Assembly: GCA_944739405.2 (NCBI GenBank)
Contig: OX123182.2
Location: forward strand, 64,359,183-64,423,182
Source of the DNA: Euclidia mi
Lineage: Eukaryota; Arthropoda; Insecta; Lepidoptera; Erebidae
Length of the DNA: 64,000 nt
Direction: 5' to 3'
Every line of letters starts with the position of its first letter. Positions within the stretch are counted from its first letter, which is position 1. The translations under genes were made by a program, and so were the position numbers. Under the pieces are notes generated by a model. It made no database searches. It was not told the origin of the DNA and was given only the letters and a program-made list of their open reading frames with translations. Positions 1 to 10,077 of this stretch are shown here, in pieces.

Positions 1-289
1 TATTGAACATTGAGTCTAAATAAAATGTCTGTTTGTGCTACTTACTATTATCGTAAATCTGTAAAGCCGAACCAATATGGTGCGTAAATATTTGGTGGAA
101 ATAATGATTATTTACTTTGTATATTCTCAATATCCTCTGATGAAGTTTGACGCACAAATCCCAAAATGGAGTTCTATTATTAATTCGCGTAAACTAATCA
201 GTCATATTTGCATACCGAAATAATAAAAACAAATTGAAAAAAAAACAGCGGAAAATAATCTCATTGTATAAAAAGAAAAGTCATTAGTA

Positions 290-1020
290 AGAATGTTCGG
301 AGGCGGGTGCTCAAGTGAGGTTATTAACAAAGACAATAACGGTGGTGGAGACTAAGTATGAAAATACAGTTTTAAGCTTTGTCGTGGCGTGTCCCGGTTT
401 ATTTTACCGAGCGTGAGGCGTCGACAACCGAGACGTTCTCTTTTTATAGCGAGACGTTTCATCAAAATTATTTTCTTTTCAAGACGCTCTCGATGTCCCG
501 GTACTTCAATGGACGCTATCAATTCTCGAGACGAGACACCACGACGTCCTAGACGGAATAGTTCAGTATATACGTACCATAACGCCTATAACGAAATTTA
601 CCATTGGCAAGAATAATTTTTCACCCTACTTGTGATCGCTAGCCTTGAGATGCAGGCACATCCATTAGCACAAGTAGAAAACGTACCTAATTGAATTAAA
701 ATGGGTGTAGATCCACTTAGATTGTCCGGACGAGCTATAAACAATGGAAACTTTAGACAAGTTTGAATGTATTGTTGGTGTGATTTTGTCAACAGGAAAA
801 TGGTGGACCCGACTGTCGCTTTTGGATATTTATGAGCGCGACTCGACAAATTTTGCATCCTTTTATTTTCAGTGGCAGACTAACCGATCGTGAAGGTAAA
901 TAATATCGAGTAAATAAACACACGTGCGAATCCGTCGCTCTGTCGTGTACATCGCGCGACATAAGGATTGCCAAAATGAAATTGTTCATTAAACTGACAT
1001 TAATCACTATCTATCCTGTA
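290..1020. repeat. Most conserved block of the unit (copy A instance)
   Basis: This stretch is present in all four copies (18291-19080, 30395-31190, 47250-48060) with only scattered substitutions and small indels. It starts at a GGAAAATAATCTCATTG landmark and ends in a TTAATCACTATC landmark. Within it a pyrimidine-rich tract ending in CAG at about 882 is followed 23 bases later by AAG|GTAAAT, which resembles a splice acceptor and donor around a tiny exon. The overlapping short ORFs on both strands are broken by indels in copy B, so coding is unlikely. It could be an ancient non-coding exon or simply a young repeat; I cannot tell which. Confidence 0.5.
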
Positions 1021-1714
1021 TAAATATGAATAATTATGTTTTCCCTTCAGTGAAATAACGCTAATTATAATATTATTTTACGTATTGTTTTAATGCGGTA
1101 GGATAACAACATTAATATGTAAGTACCTAATTATTATTTTAGTAAATACATTTTTAAAGGCTTAAATACCTAGCTACCAAACAAATATTGAATTAAAAAT
1201 TTTATTAATTTATCCAAACATTTGAACTCATTTGTGAATCAATATTCATTTTACAGAACCACAATTTAAATTCGTTGAACAACCATTTGGGGAGTGACCG
1301 CATGAGACGATCGCTTTATACGGAATGCGAAAACGTCATCCACAACTTTGCGTCTCAATAACTTGTGCTACTTCATAATACATATTTATGTATATGACAG
1401 AATTTGGTATATATAAAAGGTTTTAGCGGCTCTCAATGGTGCTGTATAACGCAGTATCTACAATTTCAAATGATATAAATTATTGTCAAGATTAAGCACA
1501 GGCCATTTGATCTTAACAGAAGATAGAAGGAGACAGAAGGACACCGCAAGGGTTCTAATAAGAGATTATAAGAAGACAGAATTTGTGTACATATTATTTA
1601 CTTAACTAAATTATGGTTATACGTATTATGTAATGTCTAACCAGAGGTGGTGACTGTTTCATCATCTCAGGTTAGGTCTCAGCCATTACTATAGACACCA
1701 ATAAAAAAGCAGAA
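1021..1714. other. Unit sequence, no gene
   Basis: AT-rich unit sequence with counterparts in copies B, C and D. Copies A and B are shorter here than C and D, which share an extra LINE-derived block (about 31730-32260 and 48600-48970). I see no gene or RNA feature. Confidence 0.5.
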
Positions 1715-1908
1715 CAGATTTTTTGTATGTTCTGTATAGGTTATCAAATTCTAGCGTTATTGATTGACTGACAGACACAAACAGCCAAAACTACTGGGCG
1801 CGAGAAGCTGAAACTTGGCATGTAGTTTTCTTGGGAACCGTAGGCGTGCACTAAGGGAACGTTAACATTTAAAAAATATGTGCGGGCGTAGCTGCGGACA
1901 TCCTCTAG
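1715..1908 (+). mobile_element. Degraded Helitron-like element (copy A)
   Basis: The element holds a diagnostic core (TGACTGACAGACACAAACAG, then CTTGGCATGTA...TTGGGAACCGTAGGCGTGCA) and ends GCGGACATCCTCTAG followed by T. The same core and CTAG end are found at 7597-7804, 42703-42893 and 62977-63209. The same insertion occurs in copy B (about 20069-20268) but is absent from copies C and D. It is non-autonomous and too short to encode Rep/helicase. The 5' end is uncertain. Confidence 0.6.
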
Positions 1909-2043
1909 TAATGTTATGTGCCAGATAACTTATTCGGCACCTCTCGTTAGATGGTGTAACTGAGCCATTATGTTATTTTATCTTTAGGTGGAGTTATATT
2001 TAAATGAATAAACGCTGTTTTCAACTGTCGCAATCAAGAGTTT

Positions 2044-2276
2044 GTCCGTGTGGTGACGGATTAAGAATACGGAATGTCACCACCCCATATCATCCCATGG
2101 GTGTCGTAAGAGCCGACAGAGGGAGCATATTATGCAGACTGCACTGTAAGACAAGGAAAACACTTGATACAAACCCTACACCAACCCGTTTGGCCAGCGT
2201 GGTAAAGTTAAGCCAATTCCTCCTTTCAAAGGAGAGGCCTAGTCCAGCAGTAGTCCACTGCTAAAGGCTGATGATG
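2044..2276 (+). mobile_element. 5'-truncated RTE-type LINE 3' end
   Basis: A 233-bp insertion private to copy A, flanked by a 12-bp duplication AATCAAGAGTTT (2032-2043 and 2277-2288). Copy B has the uninterrupted site near 20390. It includes the lepidopteran RTE-type end GTCCACTGCTAAAGGCTGATGATG. The related fragment 54692-54929 lies in the opposite orientation. The 86-codon ORF crossing it is not a real gene. Confidence 0.75.
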
Positions 2277-2288
2277 AATCAAGAGTTT

Positions 2289-3152
2289 TAACGTGACGGG
2301 GACTATTGCCATAATCCCGATGGTCACATGTTAACTAATATGACATTAATATGCCGAGTGTAAAGATAAAGTTACCAACCAAATGTACTGCTGTAAAGTC
2401 TTTATATAACAGTAACTACAAACCTTGTCATCCAAAACTATTTGGAAAAATACTCAATGACTGTCCTTGTAAACATGCACGGATACAGTAGTGCCTATTT
2501 ATTTGAGATATTTAATTGGTAAACCATTCTTGGTTGTCTATGAGAAATCGCATTCTGTGTTAAGATTGCTTTCTCCTCTTGTACCACTAGATTAAAATTC
2601 CTTATTTTAGTCATTGTAATGATGATGTTTTGCTGGTGTGCTATATAAAATTTTCTTACATGCAATCAAATTTCCAGCAAACTTTTCCACAAAAATGTAA
2701 ACAAATTCATCTTCATTTTGCAAAGAAAATCAGTAAATCCAACTTAAAAGAGTACACACAGGTTCAGAATTACTACAAACCTAAATCCTTTTTGGTCTAT
2801 GTATTGCAATTCTAATAGAGTGCATAAAGGGCGTGTTCGATCTTATTACATTAGTATTCTAAATTCGAATCCGCCTCTCTGTAAGGTGAAATAACCTCTG
2901 TAGAGTGTTTAGGAGTGGCGAAACTTTGGGCGCACCAGTCACTAACAAATAACATAATATATCAAAGTCATACTCTTGGCTCGCATTGCTTAATAATTTT
3001 GTTACCAATTTTGATTATTTGTGCTTCTTATTACGGATGTGTTGGTGCTTTTGATTGTCTAAAGGTTATGTTATTATCATAACACCAACTTCTGTCCCCG
3101 TGGGGACGGTTATCGGGAGTCAAGTTGTCCCTGTAGGATTACTGTTTTTTTT
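2289..3152. other. Unit sequence, no gene
   Basis: Counterparts are at 20400-20990 and 33160-33740. It includes a GGGCGTGTTCGATCTTA...AGGAGTGGCGAAACTTTGG landmark near 2828-2930. I see no gene. The 61-codon ORF at 2630-2815 has no counterpart and is spurious. Confidence 0.5.
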
Positions 3153-4165
3153 TGTGTCCGATCATTTGACAAAAAACAAATGAAAAAATTTCATTTGACA
3201 AATAACGTTTGACAAAATTATACTTGATAAATTTATTATTTTACAAACTATTGTTTAATAAACTACTCATTAGACAATATATTTACTATAAAAAAGTTAT
3301 TATGCTAAAACATTAATTTACAAATTGATTATTTTTTAAACATGTTATTTGGCAAAACAACGTAAAGCATAAATAACATTTGACAAAATGCTTTGCATGG
3401 TAAATATTTTAGTAACCAAAATCTACGTTAAAACAACAATCTTTGTGTGGGGTCAACTGAAACAATGGCTGGTTAGGTTAGGTTAGAACTGCGAGCACAA
3501 CGACAACGACAACAGAACCGAAATCTACTTATTTCGCTTAATTCAGGCAGTGTGTATTTTTTTAAAAGACTTAAGTTTCTTTGGAATTAGTATTAATACA
3601 AAAAAAATATTACTTGCCTATTAAAATTATATTATATTGCTTGCCTAATAAAATTGCAACCATGCAATTAAATATTTTCAAATTTCGCGTAAGTATTGGT
3701 TAGAAATTAGTTATTTTTAAAAACTAATAATTTATCTTCCAACTTTTTGTACAATCACCAATTTGGCAAACGAATTATTTAGTCAAATGATTATTTTTAA
3801 AATAATTATTTAATAATTATCTGTCCAAGATGAAAATTGCAACCATGCAATTAAATATTTTCAAAATTTCGCATAAGTATTGGTTAGAAATTAGTTATTT
3901 TTAAAAACTAATAATTTATTTTCTAACTTTTTGTACAATCACCAATTTGGCAAACGAATTATTTAGTCAAATGATTATTTTTAAAATAATTATTTAATAT
4001 TTTAATTATTTACCAAGTAAAACATTTGCGAAACCTGTATTATGTCAAATGATTGTTTTAAAGTAATATGTTTGCGAAATGAAAGTTTGTCAAATGATTA
4101 GTTTTACAAACATTGTTTGTAAAATGATCTTTTGTCATACGTTTTTTGTCAAACAATAGTAAACC
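3153..4165. mobile_element. Non-autonomous element built of TTTGACAAA motifs
   Basis: About 1.0 kb found only in copy A; copy C is continuous here near 33735-33790. The segment is studded with ATTTGACAAA and its reverse complement TTTGTCAAAT, spaced irregularly from end to end. The outer ends are roughly inverted: ATTTGACAAAAAACA near 3164 and CGTTTTTTGTCAAACAAT near 4140. There is no ORF. It may be a non-autonomous DNA element or an expanded satellite-like insert; I do not recognise the family. Confidence 0.5.
3651..3999. repeat. Tandem duplication, 183-bp period
   Basis: Two direct copies (3651-3833 and 3834-about 3999) begin with AAATTGCAACCATGCAATTA and both contain TTTTGTACAATCACCAATTT and AATTATTTAGTCAAATGATT. 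They differ at only a few positions, so the duplication is fairly recent. It lies inside the TTTGACAAA element. Confidence 0.85.
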
Positions 4166-4940
4166 GTGTTTTTTAGATTCCGTTCTGTTATTTTTGCGTG
4201 AGTGAGAAACAAGCATCCAAAATGTTTTACGTTTATAATGGAGTGCCTAAGGTGTTTGGACTTACAAGTGCTTATTTAAATTCTGCTTCTGAAACTAACT
4301 TAATGCTAAGAGACAAAATAAATGAGCCGTCGAATTAATTCCTACAAATTGGGGAACCTGTGAAATAGCCAGTAGGTTACCATCCCTAATTGGCACCTAA
4401 ACTGATTTACCTCCGACTAACGCTTTGACGATATGGAAGCCATGTACGATATATCCAATTATAGTAGTAGGTAAATACTCCATCAATATGATAATAAATT
4501 GTTTGTAAGATAAAAGTGTTTATACTGAATTGAAAAAGTTTAGCTTAAGACTTGAACAATCCTTATTTCATATGGTAGCTATTGCTACTGTAGAAAAAGA
4601 ATCTACACTGACTATCAAATCAGCAAAATAATATAAAAAGTGACATTATACTTCCACGCAATAATGTATCAACGTGCATAATTATGTAAAAGGCCAAAGG
4701 CGAACTATTTACGTAGTAATGTGTAATTGTGAAGATAATCTGTCTAACTGTCAAAATACAGTAAATAAGCAACAACGTAATAACATAGAATAGGTAACAT
4801 GGTTTTGATAGATCGATGACCTGCACAAATTAGCATCAATAGATTAGTCTCGACGCGCAACGGACTGAGTACCAACTTAATACCGACAATATCGCCATAG
4901 TTAAATAATAGTTCTGTTATTAACTCTTGTTCCACAAGTG
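4166..4940. other. Unit sequence, no gene
   Basis: Aligns with about 33800-34940 in copy C (interrupted there by a MITE and a Helitron) and 53839-54320 in copy D. Reverse-strand ORFs of 60-70 codons here are not conserved. No gene seen. Confidence 0.5.
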
Positions 4941-4969
4941 ATCAACTGTTTGGATGTCCGGTATATTGA

Positions 4970-5370
4970 TTGGTAGCAGTCAGTACTCTTCAATCTTTTT
5001 GGGATGCGTTGGTCGAACGGGAGTCCCTCTGAGAAAAACCGAATATACCGCCAAATCTGACTGACTGCACGGTTGGCGTAGTAGTTTACGCGGCCGCCTC
5101 GGCGCTGTGAGTGTTGTGAGTTCGATTTCCACACGAGACAACAATTAGTGTGATGCATAAATTGTTGTTTCGAGTCTGGGTGTTAATTGTCCTCGTTACA
5201 TGTACGTTTGTAAAGTCCCCCGCGACACAGAATTTAGTCCTAATGGGGGAGTTCTTTTAGTTGTCTTTTTATAAAAAAAAAACGGGTTAGACTAGAAAGC
5301 AGACCCAAGTCAAGGTCAAGGAAAAGTCTTGGATAATGTAACCCGAATAACGCTGGGACAAATATGATTT
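4970..5370 (+). mobile_element. Old SINE tail interrupted by a younger SINE
   Basis: Positions 4970-5061 and 5284-5370 together match the 3' half of the SINE seen complete at 9015-9386. Shared signs are a GGATGCGTTGGTCGAACGGGA-type stretch, the GGTTAGACTAGAAAGCAGAC motif and AACGCTGGGA near the end. The matching tail in copy D (about 54340-54540) is continuous, which shows the SINE at 5062-5283 was inserted into it. Confidence 0.6.
5062..5283 (+). mobile_element. tRNA-headed SINE (family 1), copy A
   Basis: The head has a tRNA-like A box (GGTTGGCGTAGTAGTTTACG) and B box (GAGTTCGATTTCCACACG). The body contains TTGTTTCGAGTCTGGGTGTT and GTAAAGTCCCCCGCGACACA, and the tail is A-rich. The same SINE sits at the same site in copy C (35087-35311), while copy D has the intact pre-insertion sequence. 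A further copy at a different site is 55792-56021. It would be transcribed by RNA polymerase III if active. It is not a functional tRNA. Confidence 0.85.
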
Positions 5371-6023
5371 AAATAAAGATAAGAATAAAGAAGAGGTTTT
5401 ATCCATAGTAGAGCCGAGTACGGAGACTATAGTAACGTTGTGTAACGTTTGTTATGCGCTAGAAGTACGATGGACATAGTAAACCAAAAATGTTTTAGAA
5501 AATATAGTAAACAACTATGAACTGGAGCGAATTAGAGTACCAATGTCATATTTTTATTATTGAACGTTCCAAACCATTGCATATTAGAGCATCATTTGAT
5601 TTAAATTCAAGTACTCTAAAATTGTACCCAAATACTGAATCGTTTCGCCGCCTCTACACTTCTCTTTCGAAAATATGCCTAGCAAAAATAGATGTTACTT
5701 ACTGTCTTCTCTAAGTGTACCCTTAAGTACTTCATGGCAAGGTAACCTGAAATAAGCCTACCTGCTTCCAAGTGAAACTTCACGTACAAGCTTATTCCCG
5801 TCACTGTCACTACAAAGTGAAACTTTATCAACTTTTAACCCGACACAGCCAAACGTGAAAACTCACCCGTTTTGACACTAACTGAACGTAACTAACTCTG
5901 TTTACTGGAGCCTGATGTTTTTTGTGCAGGGTATAATATTAATAGGGATAAGTTGATGTGCCCGCAATGTTCGCTGAAAACAATTGTGGGTATCTCAGAC
6001 ACATGAGAGTCACACATGTGTAA
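5371..6023. other. Unit sequence, no gene
   Basis: Aligns with 36975-37640 (C) and 54540-55530 (D). It ends at the breakpoint where copy A jumps to sequence corresponding to about 44480 of copy C. The ORF at 5517-5714 is disrupted in the other copies and is not a gene. Confidence 0.5.
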
Positions 6024-6811
6024 TTTGATATCTGCGAACTATAGTATAACTCCATGTTACTCACAATTATAAAAAAAATTATCTAGCAGAACTTTTTAAA
6101 TCTTCTCTTGTTCTCGTAAAAGAAATCGTGACCTCGTGAGGATAAGATTCCAGCAACGCTACATAATGCATTCCCTAAATTTTGATAGGCATTCAAAACA
6201 GAGTTTACATATCTTTTTATTAATAGACTCACACCTGTAGGCAGAGGTGTAATATTACACCCACATTTCGCCAAGATTTTTTTAGGGCCGACGTTATACC
6301 CCTATTACGAGCCTATTGCCGTAACTACCGGGCACATTGCCAGACTCCGTGCTGCTACTGAGAATTTCCTAACGGGAAAACCCAATAACACTTTGCCCGA
6401 CACGGGAATCGAACCCGAGACCTCCCAATCTCACGCACACATTTATGCCGCGAGACCAACAAGGCAGTCAAACAATAATTATGTTTAGTGTAACATTTCA
6501 AGAATTCGAACTAATTAGGCGGTTTCCTGGTTAGTAAGACAATAAGTTATGTAAATGATATGTAGGTACTTATGTATTATATTATTTATATTGATCTCAA
6601 ATATAGGGTGTAATTTGATATCTGCGAACTATAGTATAACTCCGTGTTTACTCACAATTATAAAAAAAATATATCTAGCAGAACTTTTAAAATCTTCTCT
6701 TGTTCTCACAAAAGAAATCGTGACCTCGCGAGGATAAGATTCCAGCAACGCTACATAATGCATTCCCTAAATTTTGATTCATTACTAGGTAGACATTCAA
6801 AACAGAACAGA
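6024..6811. repeat. Local direct duplication bracketing a SINE
   Basis: A segment of about 180 bp beginning TAATTTGATATCTGCGAACT occurs twice in direct orientation, at about 6025-6200 and 6609-6800. Both share ATAAGATTCCAGCAACGCTA and nearly all of the intervening bases. A SINE (6214-6470) and about 135 bp of unit sequence lie between. Copy C has a single version (44480-44715). The duplication is therefore private to copy A. Confidence 0.8.
6214..6470 (-). mobile_element. tRNA-headed SINE (family 2)
   Basis: On the minus strand it starts with a tRNA-like head (GTTGGTCTCGCGGCATAAAT) and has a B box GGGTTCGATTCCCGTGTCGG. The body includes GTGTTATTGGGTTTT and AATGTGCCCGGTAGTTACGG, and it ends GTGTAATATTACACCTCTGC. 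It is the same family as the plus-strand copy at 19435-19700. A clear target duplication is not visible, perhaps because the locus was rearranged by the flanking duplication. Confidence 0.8.
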
Positions 6812-7596
6812 AGTAATTAAAAAACATATTTACGTCAAAAGCTTTCTACAAGCCTTTTATAGTAGGTACTATAAAAAACCGTATTTATGAAAAATTACAC
6901 CGCCATTTTATGCTTGTTGTTTTGATGTACGTACGATCAAAAGTTTTTCACCGTTTATTAAAAACATTGTTGACCAAATATAATGAAATTTAACAATTCG
7001 AGACATTTTCACAATAGAGCATAATAATATCATAATTTAATTACACACACTTTATAAACACTAGATTAACAAAGTGGAAAGTTGCTAAACGTATCTCATG
7101 ATCTATAAAGTTTCTCAAGTTGCCCTTGAGTTGGAGATGAATATCGCGAAATTAGCCGGCGAAACTTGATCACGAGTTGGAAACAAATAGATACGTAGGT
7201 ACCTGTGTAGTAACGAGTGCACTTTGTAAGACTTCTTGTTTCGTGTCGTCGCCTACCTGACGTACATATATACCTGCGGAACCGATTACACCCCTCTGAA
7301 TGCATCTTGTAGCGCACACAGCTACGTATGTTGCCAGCATAACAAGAACTTTAATTGCATAGGTTTACTGTACAAAAGCACGTCAGCCTAAACTGGCACA
7401 AGCCTGACTTGATACTTCCTATAGTTTATAGATTTCCATTTTGAATAAAGGCGTCGACAAATTAGACGATTGGCAATAGACTGCAAACGAGCTACAATAC
7501 GCGCCGAAACGCACAATGTCAGATTCTGTAGTAGTCCTTAGAAGAACTCAAGCACAATATTATATCTTAATATCTGCTGCAGAAATAATAAAAAAA
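6812..7596. other. Unit sequence, no gene
   Basis: Aligns with about 28110-29335 in copy B and 45335-46095 in copies C/D. The 64-73 codon reverse ORF near 7096 recurs near 45618 but with length changes and is unlikely to be coding. Confidence 0.5.
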
Positions 7597-7804
7597 CTAG
7601 AGGACGCCAGCAGCTACGCGTGCACTTTTTTTTAAATTTACCTATTTTGGCTGATCCTGTGGGAATTTCGGGAAATCCCTCCTTAGTGCGCCCCTACGGT
7701 CCCCAAGGAACATACATGCCAAATTTCAGCTACCTGCGCCCAGTAGTTTCGGCTGTACCGTGTCTGTCAGTCAGTCAGTAACGTAAGGATTTTATATATT
7801 AAGA
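7597..7804 (-). mobile_element. Non-autonomous Helitron-like element
   Basis: On the minus strand it begins TCTTAATATATAAAATCC and ends GGCGTCCTCTAG. It is inserted between host A and T, as expected for Helitrons. Copies B and C carry the empty site (about 29332-29345 and 46092-46105, AATAATAAAAAATAAGGCGT), so the boundaries are secure apart from one base in an A-run. There is no ORF. Related copies are at 34392-34589 and 62977-63209. Confidence 0.85.
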
Positions 7805-8386
7805 TAAGGCGTGCAAAGCCTAAGTTAGCCTTATTTAAAATTCTTTGAATAATATGTTACGTACGAACAACTAAAAACTATTTATACTTGAGCTAAGTTA
7901 AGAAGGTACAAGCCAAGACGTGGATATGCGGAAACAGCCCGGGCTACCAAGTATCAAGTTAAGGAGGTAGTACATACCTAATGGTAAATATTTCGCTAAT
8001 AAATCCCTGAATAACAAAACGGAACATCAAACGTATATCTATACAATTACAGCGATACCTACACTATGCAGTAAATTAAAAAAACACTTTCCTCCTTTTA
8101 CATGTATAGGGAGCTTACCCACCATAAAAACCAAGTTCCCCTAATTTTATTCCTGCGTTGTAGGCGGGGTGGGCATGGGCATGCCAAGTTTCAGCTCGTT
8201 AGTGCCTACACTTCCCGAATTAAACCGCGGATGGACAGACGGGCGGACAGACATGACGAGACTATTATAGTTCCATGTAGTTCGCTGCTGAATGCTACAA
8301 AATACATCCTTTTGTCATCGATTGTACAACGAGCGCTGCTGCATTCCTAGAACGTGATAATAAGTTAAACGAATACATCATATTGC
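7805..8386. other. Unit sequence, no gene
   Basis: Aligns with 29341-29833 (B) and 46100-46625 (C). The 82-codon ORF at 8102-8350 has a recognisable counterpart at 46334-46594 but not an intact one in B. It overlaps a GGATGGACAGACGGGCGGAC repeat tail, so it is most likely chance. Confidence 0.5.
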
Positions 8387-9014
8387 CACAGTCAAATAAT
8401 CCATACAGTCGTTCGACGAACGCGTCTAGACGGGTCAATCGTGAGGGGGGCAAGAGGTGAGACGCGGGAAGAGCGGTACCTAGTTACGTATATCGCCTTA
8501 GTTCGTAACTAGGTACATGTTTTTGGGGGCTGGCACGTGCTTGGTTTTTGTTCCTTACTTATTTATTAGCTTATGAATATTAATTAAGATGGTGCATACG
8601 ACTTGTGCTGTGAGACATTGAAATTCTCTATGCAGTTTAATGTTATAAATAAATAAGGATTCAAAAAATCTGCTATTTCATTAATTTACTTATACCAAAA
8701 AAGAAAATTTCATTAATTATAATTATTTATATTATTTTAAAATGTATGTACCTATAACCACCTAAGATAATGTGCACGTTCCTACTAATCTACAAACTTT
8801 TTACAATATCTCATGTCTGGCAATGACGTATTATAATAGTTTTTATATATCTTTGATGTCTGGCCAAATCACAGAATAAAGTAGTAATCATTGTACGTAA
8901 ACAACATGGCAGACATAAGAAAATATGCATTGTATTGTAAAGTAATATTCGATTCAAGTGTGATTTTAATTTCATGCAATAAGTACCTAGTACCTTCGTA
9001 TTAGTTAAGTACCT

Positions 9015-9386
9015 TCTTTCTCCTAGCGTTATCCCAGTTTCAACCCGGGGTCCGCTTACTAATCTAACCGGATTTGACTGAATATTAGCTTTTCCACGGA
9101 GCGACTGCCTATCTGACCTCCGCAACCCAAAGGGATAGCGATATTCCATGGTTTAACCGAGTGTCAGTTTATTCAGAGATAGGTACTGACTCCCTATAAC
9201 GACTGTCAAAGATCTTCATGACAACCGGGACCGACGGCTTAACGTGCTCTCCGAGGCACGGGGCAAGCGATAATTAATAATTCAATACGCACATAACTCC
9301 GAAAAGTCAGTGGTGCGCGCCTAGGATTCGAACCCGATACCCTCTGCATGGCAGTCTGTTGGTATCTCCACTAGGCTATCGCTGCC
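9015..9386 (-). mobile_element. Full-length tRNA-headed SINE (family 3) with 15-bp TSD
   Basis: On the minus strand the A box is GATAGCCTAGTGGAGATACC and the B box is ATCGGGTTCGAATCCTAGGC. The 3' end is AACGCTAGGAGAAAG. It is flanked by a perfect 15-bp duplication ATTAGTTAAGTACCT (9000-9014 and 9387-9401). A related plus-strand copy lies at about 50690-51064, and partial ones near 40807 and 58799. The 112-codon ORF over this region is an artefact of the SINE. Confidence 0.92.
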
Positions 9387-10011
9387 ATTAGTTAAGTACC
9401 TATCACATGTTATTATGTATCTTGGTAACGGCGCATCCTAGCTCGAAAATAACTATATTTTTGGCCCCCTTTTATAAACCCCACATATGCTCTCCGTAAT
9501 CTCATAGGCTGGTCACCCATCCATAAAATGACCGTGATGTCTATTGCTTTACCTTAACGTAGTTTGCACGAAAAAATCTGCTAAATACTTCATATCGATA
9601 ACATAGACTCTGCAAGCTGATCCCATGGTTACCCATCCATTAAACGACCGCTATGTCAATCGCTTTATGTTAACATGGTTTGTACGATAACGATAATTAT
9701 CTGAAAAATGCTTTATATTCTTAACCGCCTCCCACGACACCTGCGGGATGAAATAGGTACTGACTGACACTTTGTATGCAAATCTGTCACTGCACGAAAA
9801 ATGCAAACTGTTTTATAATAATTATTTATCGTTAATTATTGTAATATAATAAACTAGCTGTTTCCCACGGTTTCACCCGCGTCCTGAGGGCACTATATCG
9901 CTTACCCAGCTGGGTTAGCTTATCGCTAACCCAGTTAATTTGTAGCCTAAGTTACTCCTTGGTACATCAGCTATCCGCCAGTTAACGTCTCGTCAAAATC
10001 TGTCCAGCCGT

Positions 10012-10077
10012 TCCAGACATTAGTGAAAATAAACAGACAGACGTCTGTCTGTCTGCTTGTTTTCACTAATGTCTGGA
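10012..10077. repeat. Near-perfect palindrome
   Basis: Arm 10012-10042 (starting TCCAGACATTAGTGAAAA) is followed directly by its reverse complement 10043-10077. Only two substitutions and one extra GACA unit separate the arms. It lies where the GACA-repeat end of a dispersed repeat would be, so it may be a fold-back duplication of that end. Confidence 0.85.

Noticed and set aside
389..858. Overlapping short ORFs on both strands that recur in all four copies.
   Set aside because: Recurrence follows from DNA duplication. Indels shift or truncate them in copies B and D, and amino acid changes are as frequent as silent ones by eye. No motif is recognised.
3471..3486. GGTTAGGTTAGGTTAG, similar to the insect telomere repeat TTAGG.
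   Set aside because: Only about three units in a low-complexity stretch; too short to call an interstitial telomere.
5062..5130. tRNA-like heads with A and B boxes (also at 19435, 35087, 55792, 50690) considered as tRNA genes.
   Set aside because: They lack a full cloverleaf and continue into SINE bodies with A-rich tails and target duplications.
8811..9149. 112-codon reverse ORF.
   Set aside because: It lies across the boundary and body of a SINE with a 15-bp target duplication and has no protein character.
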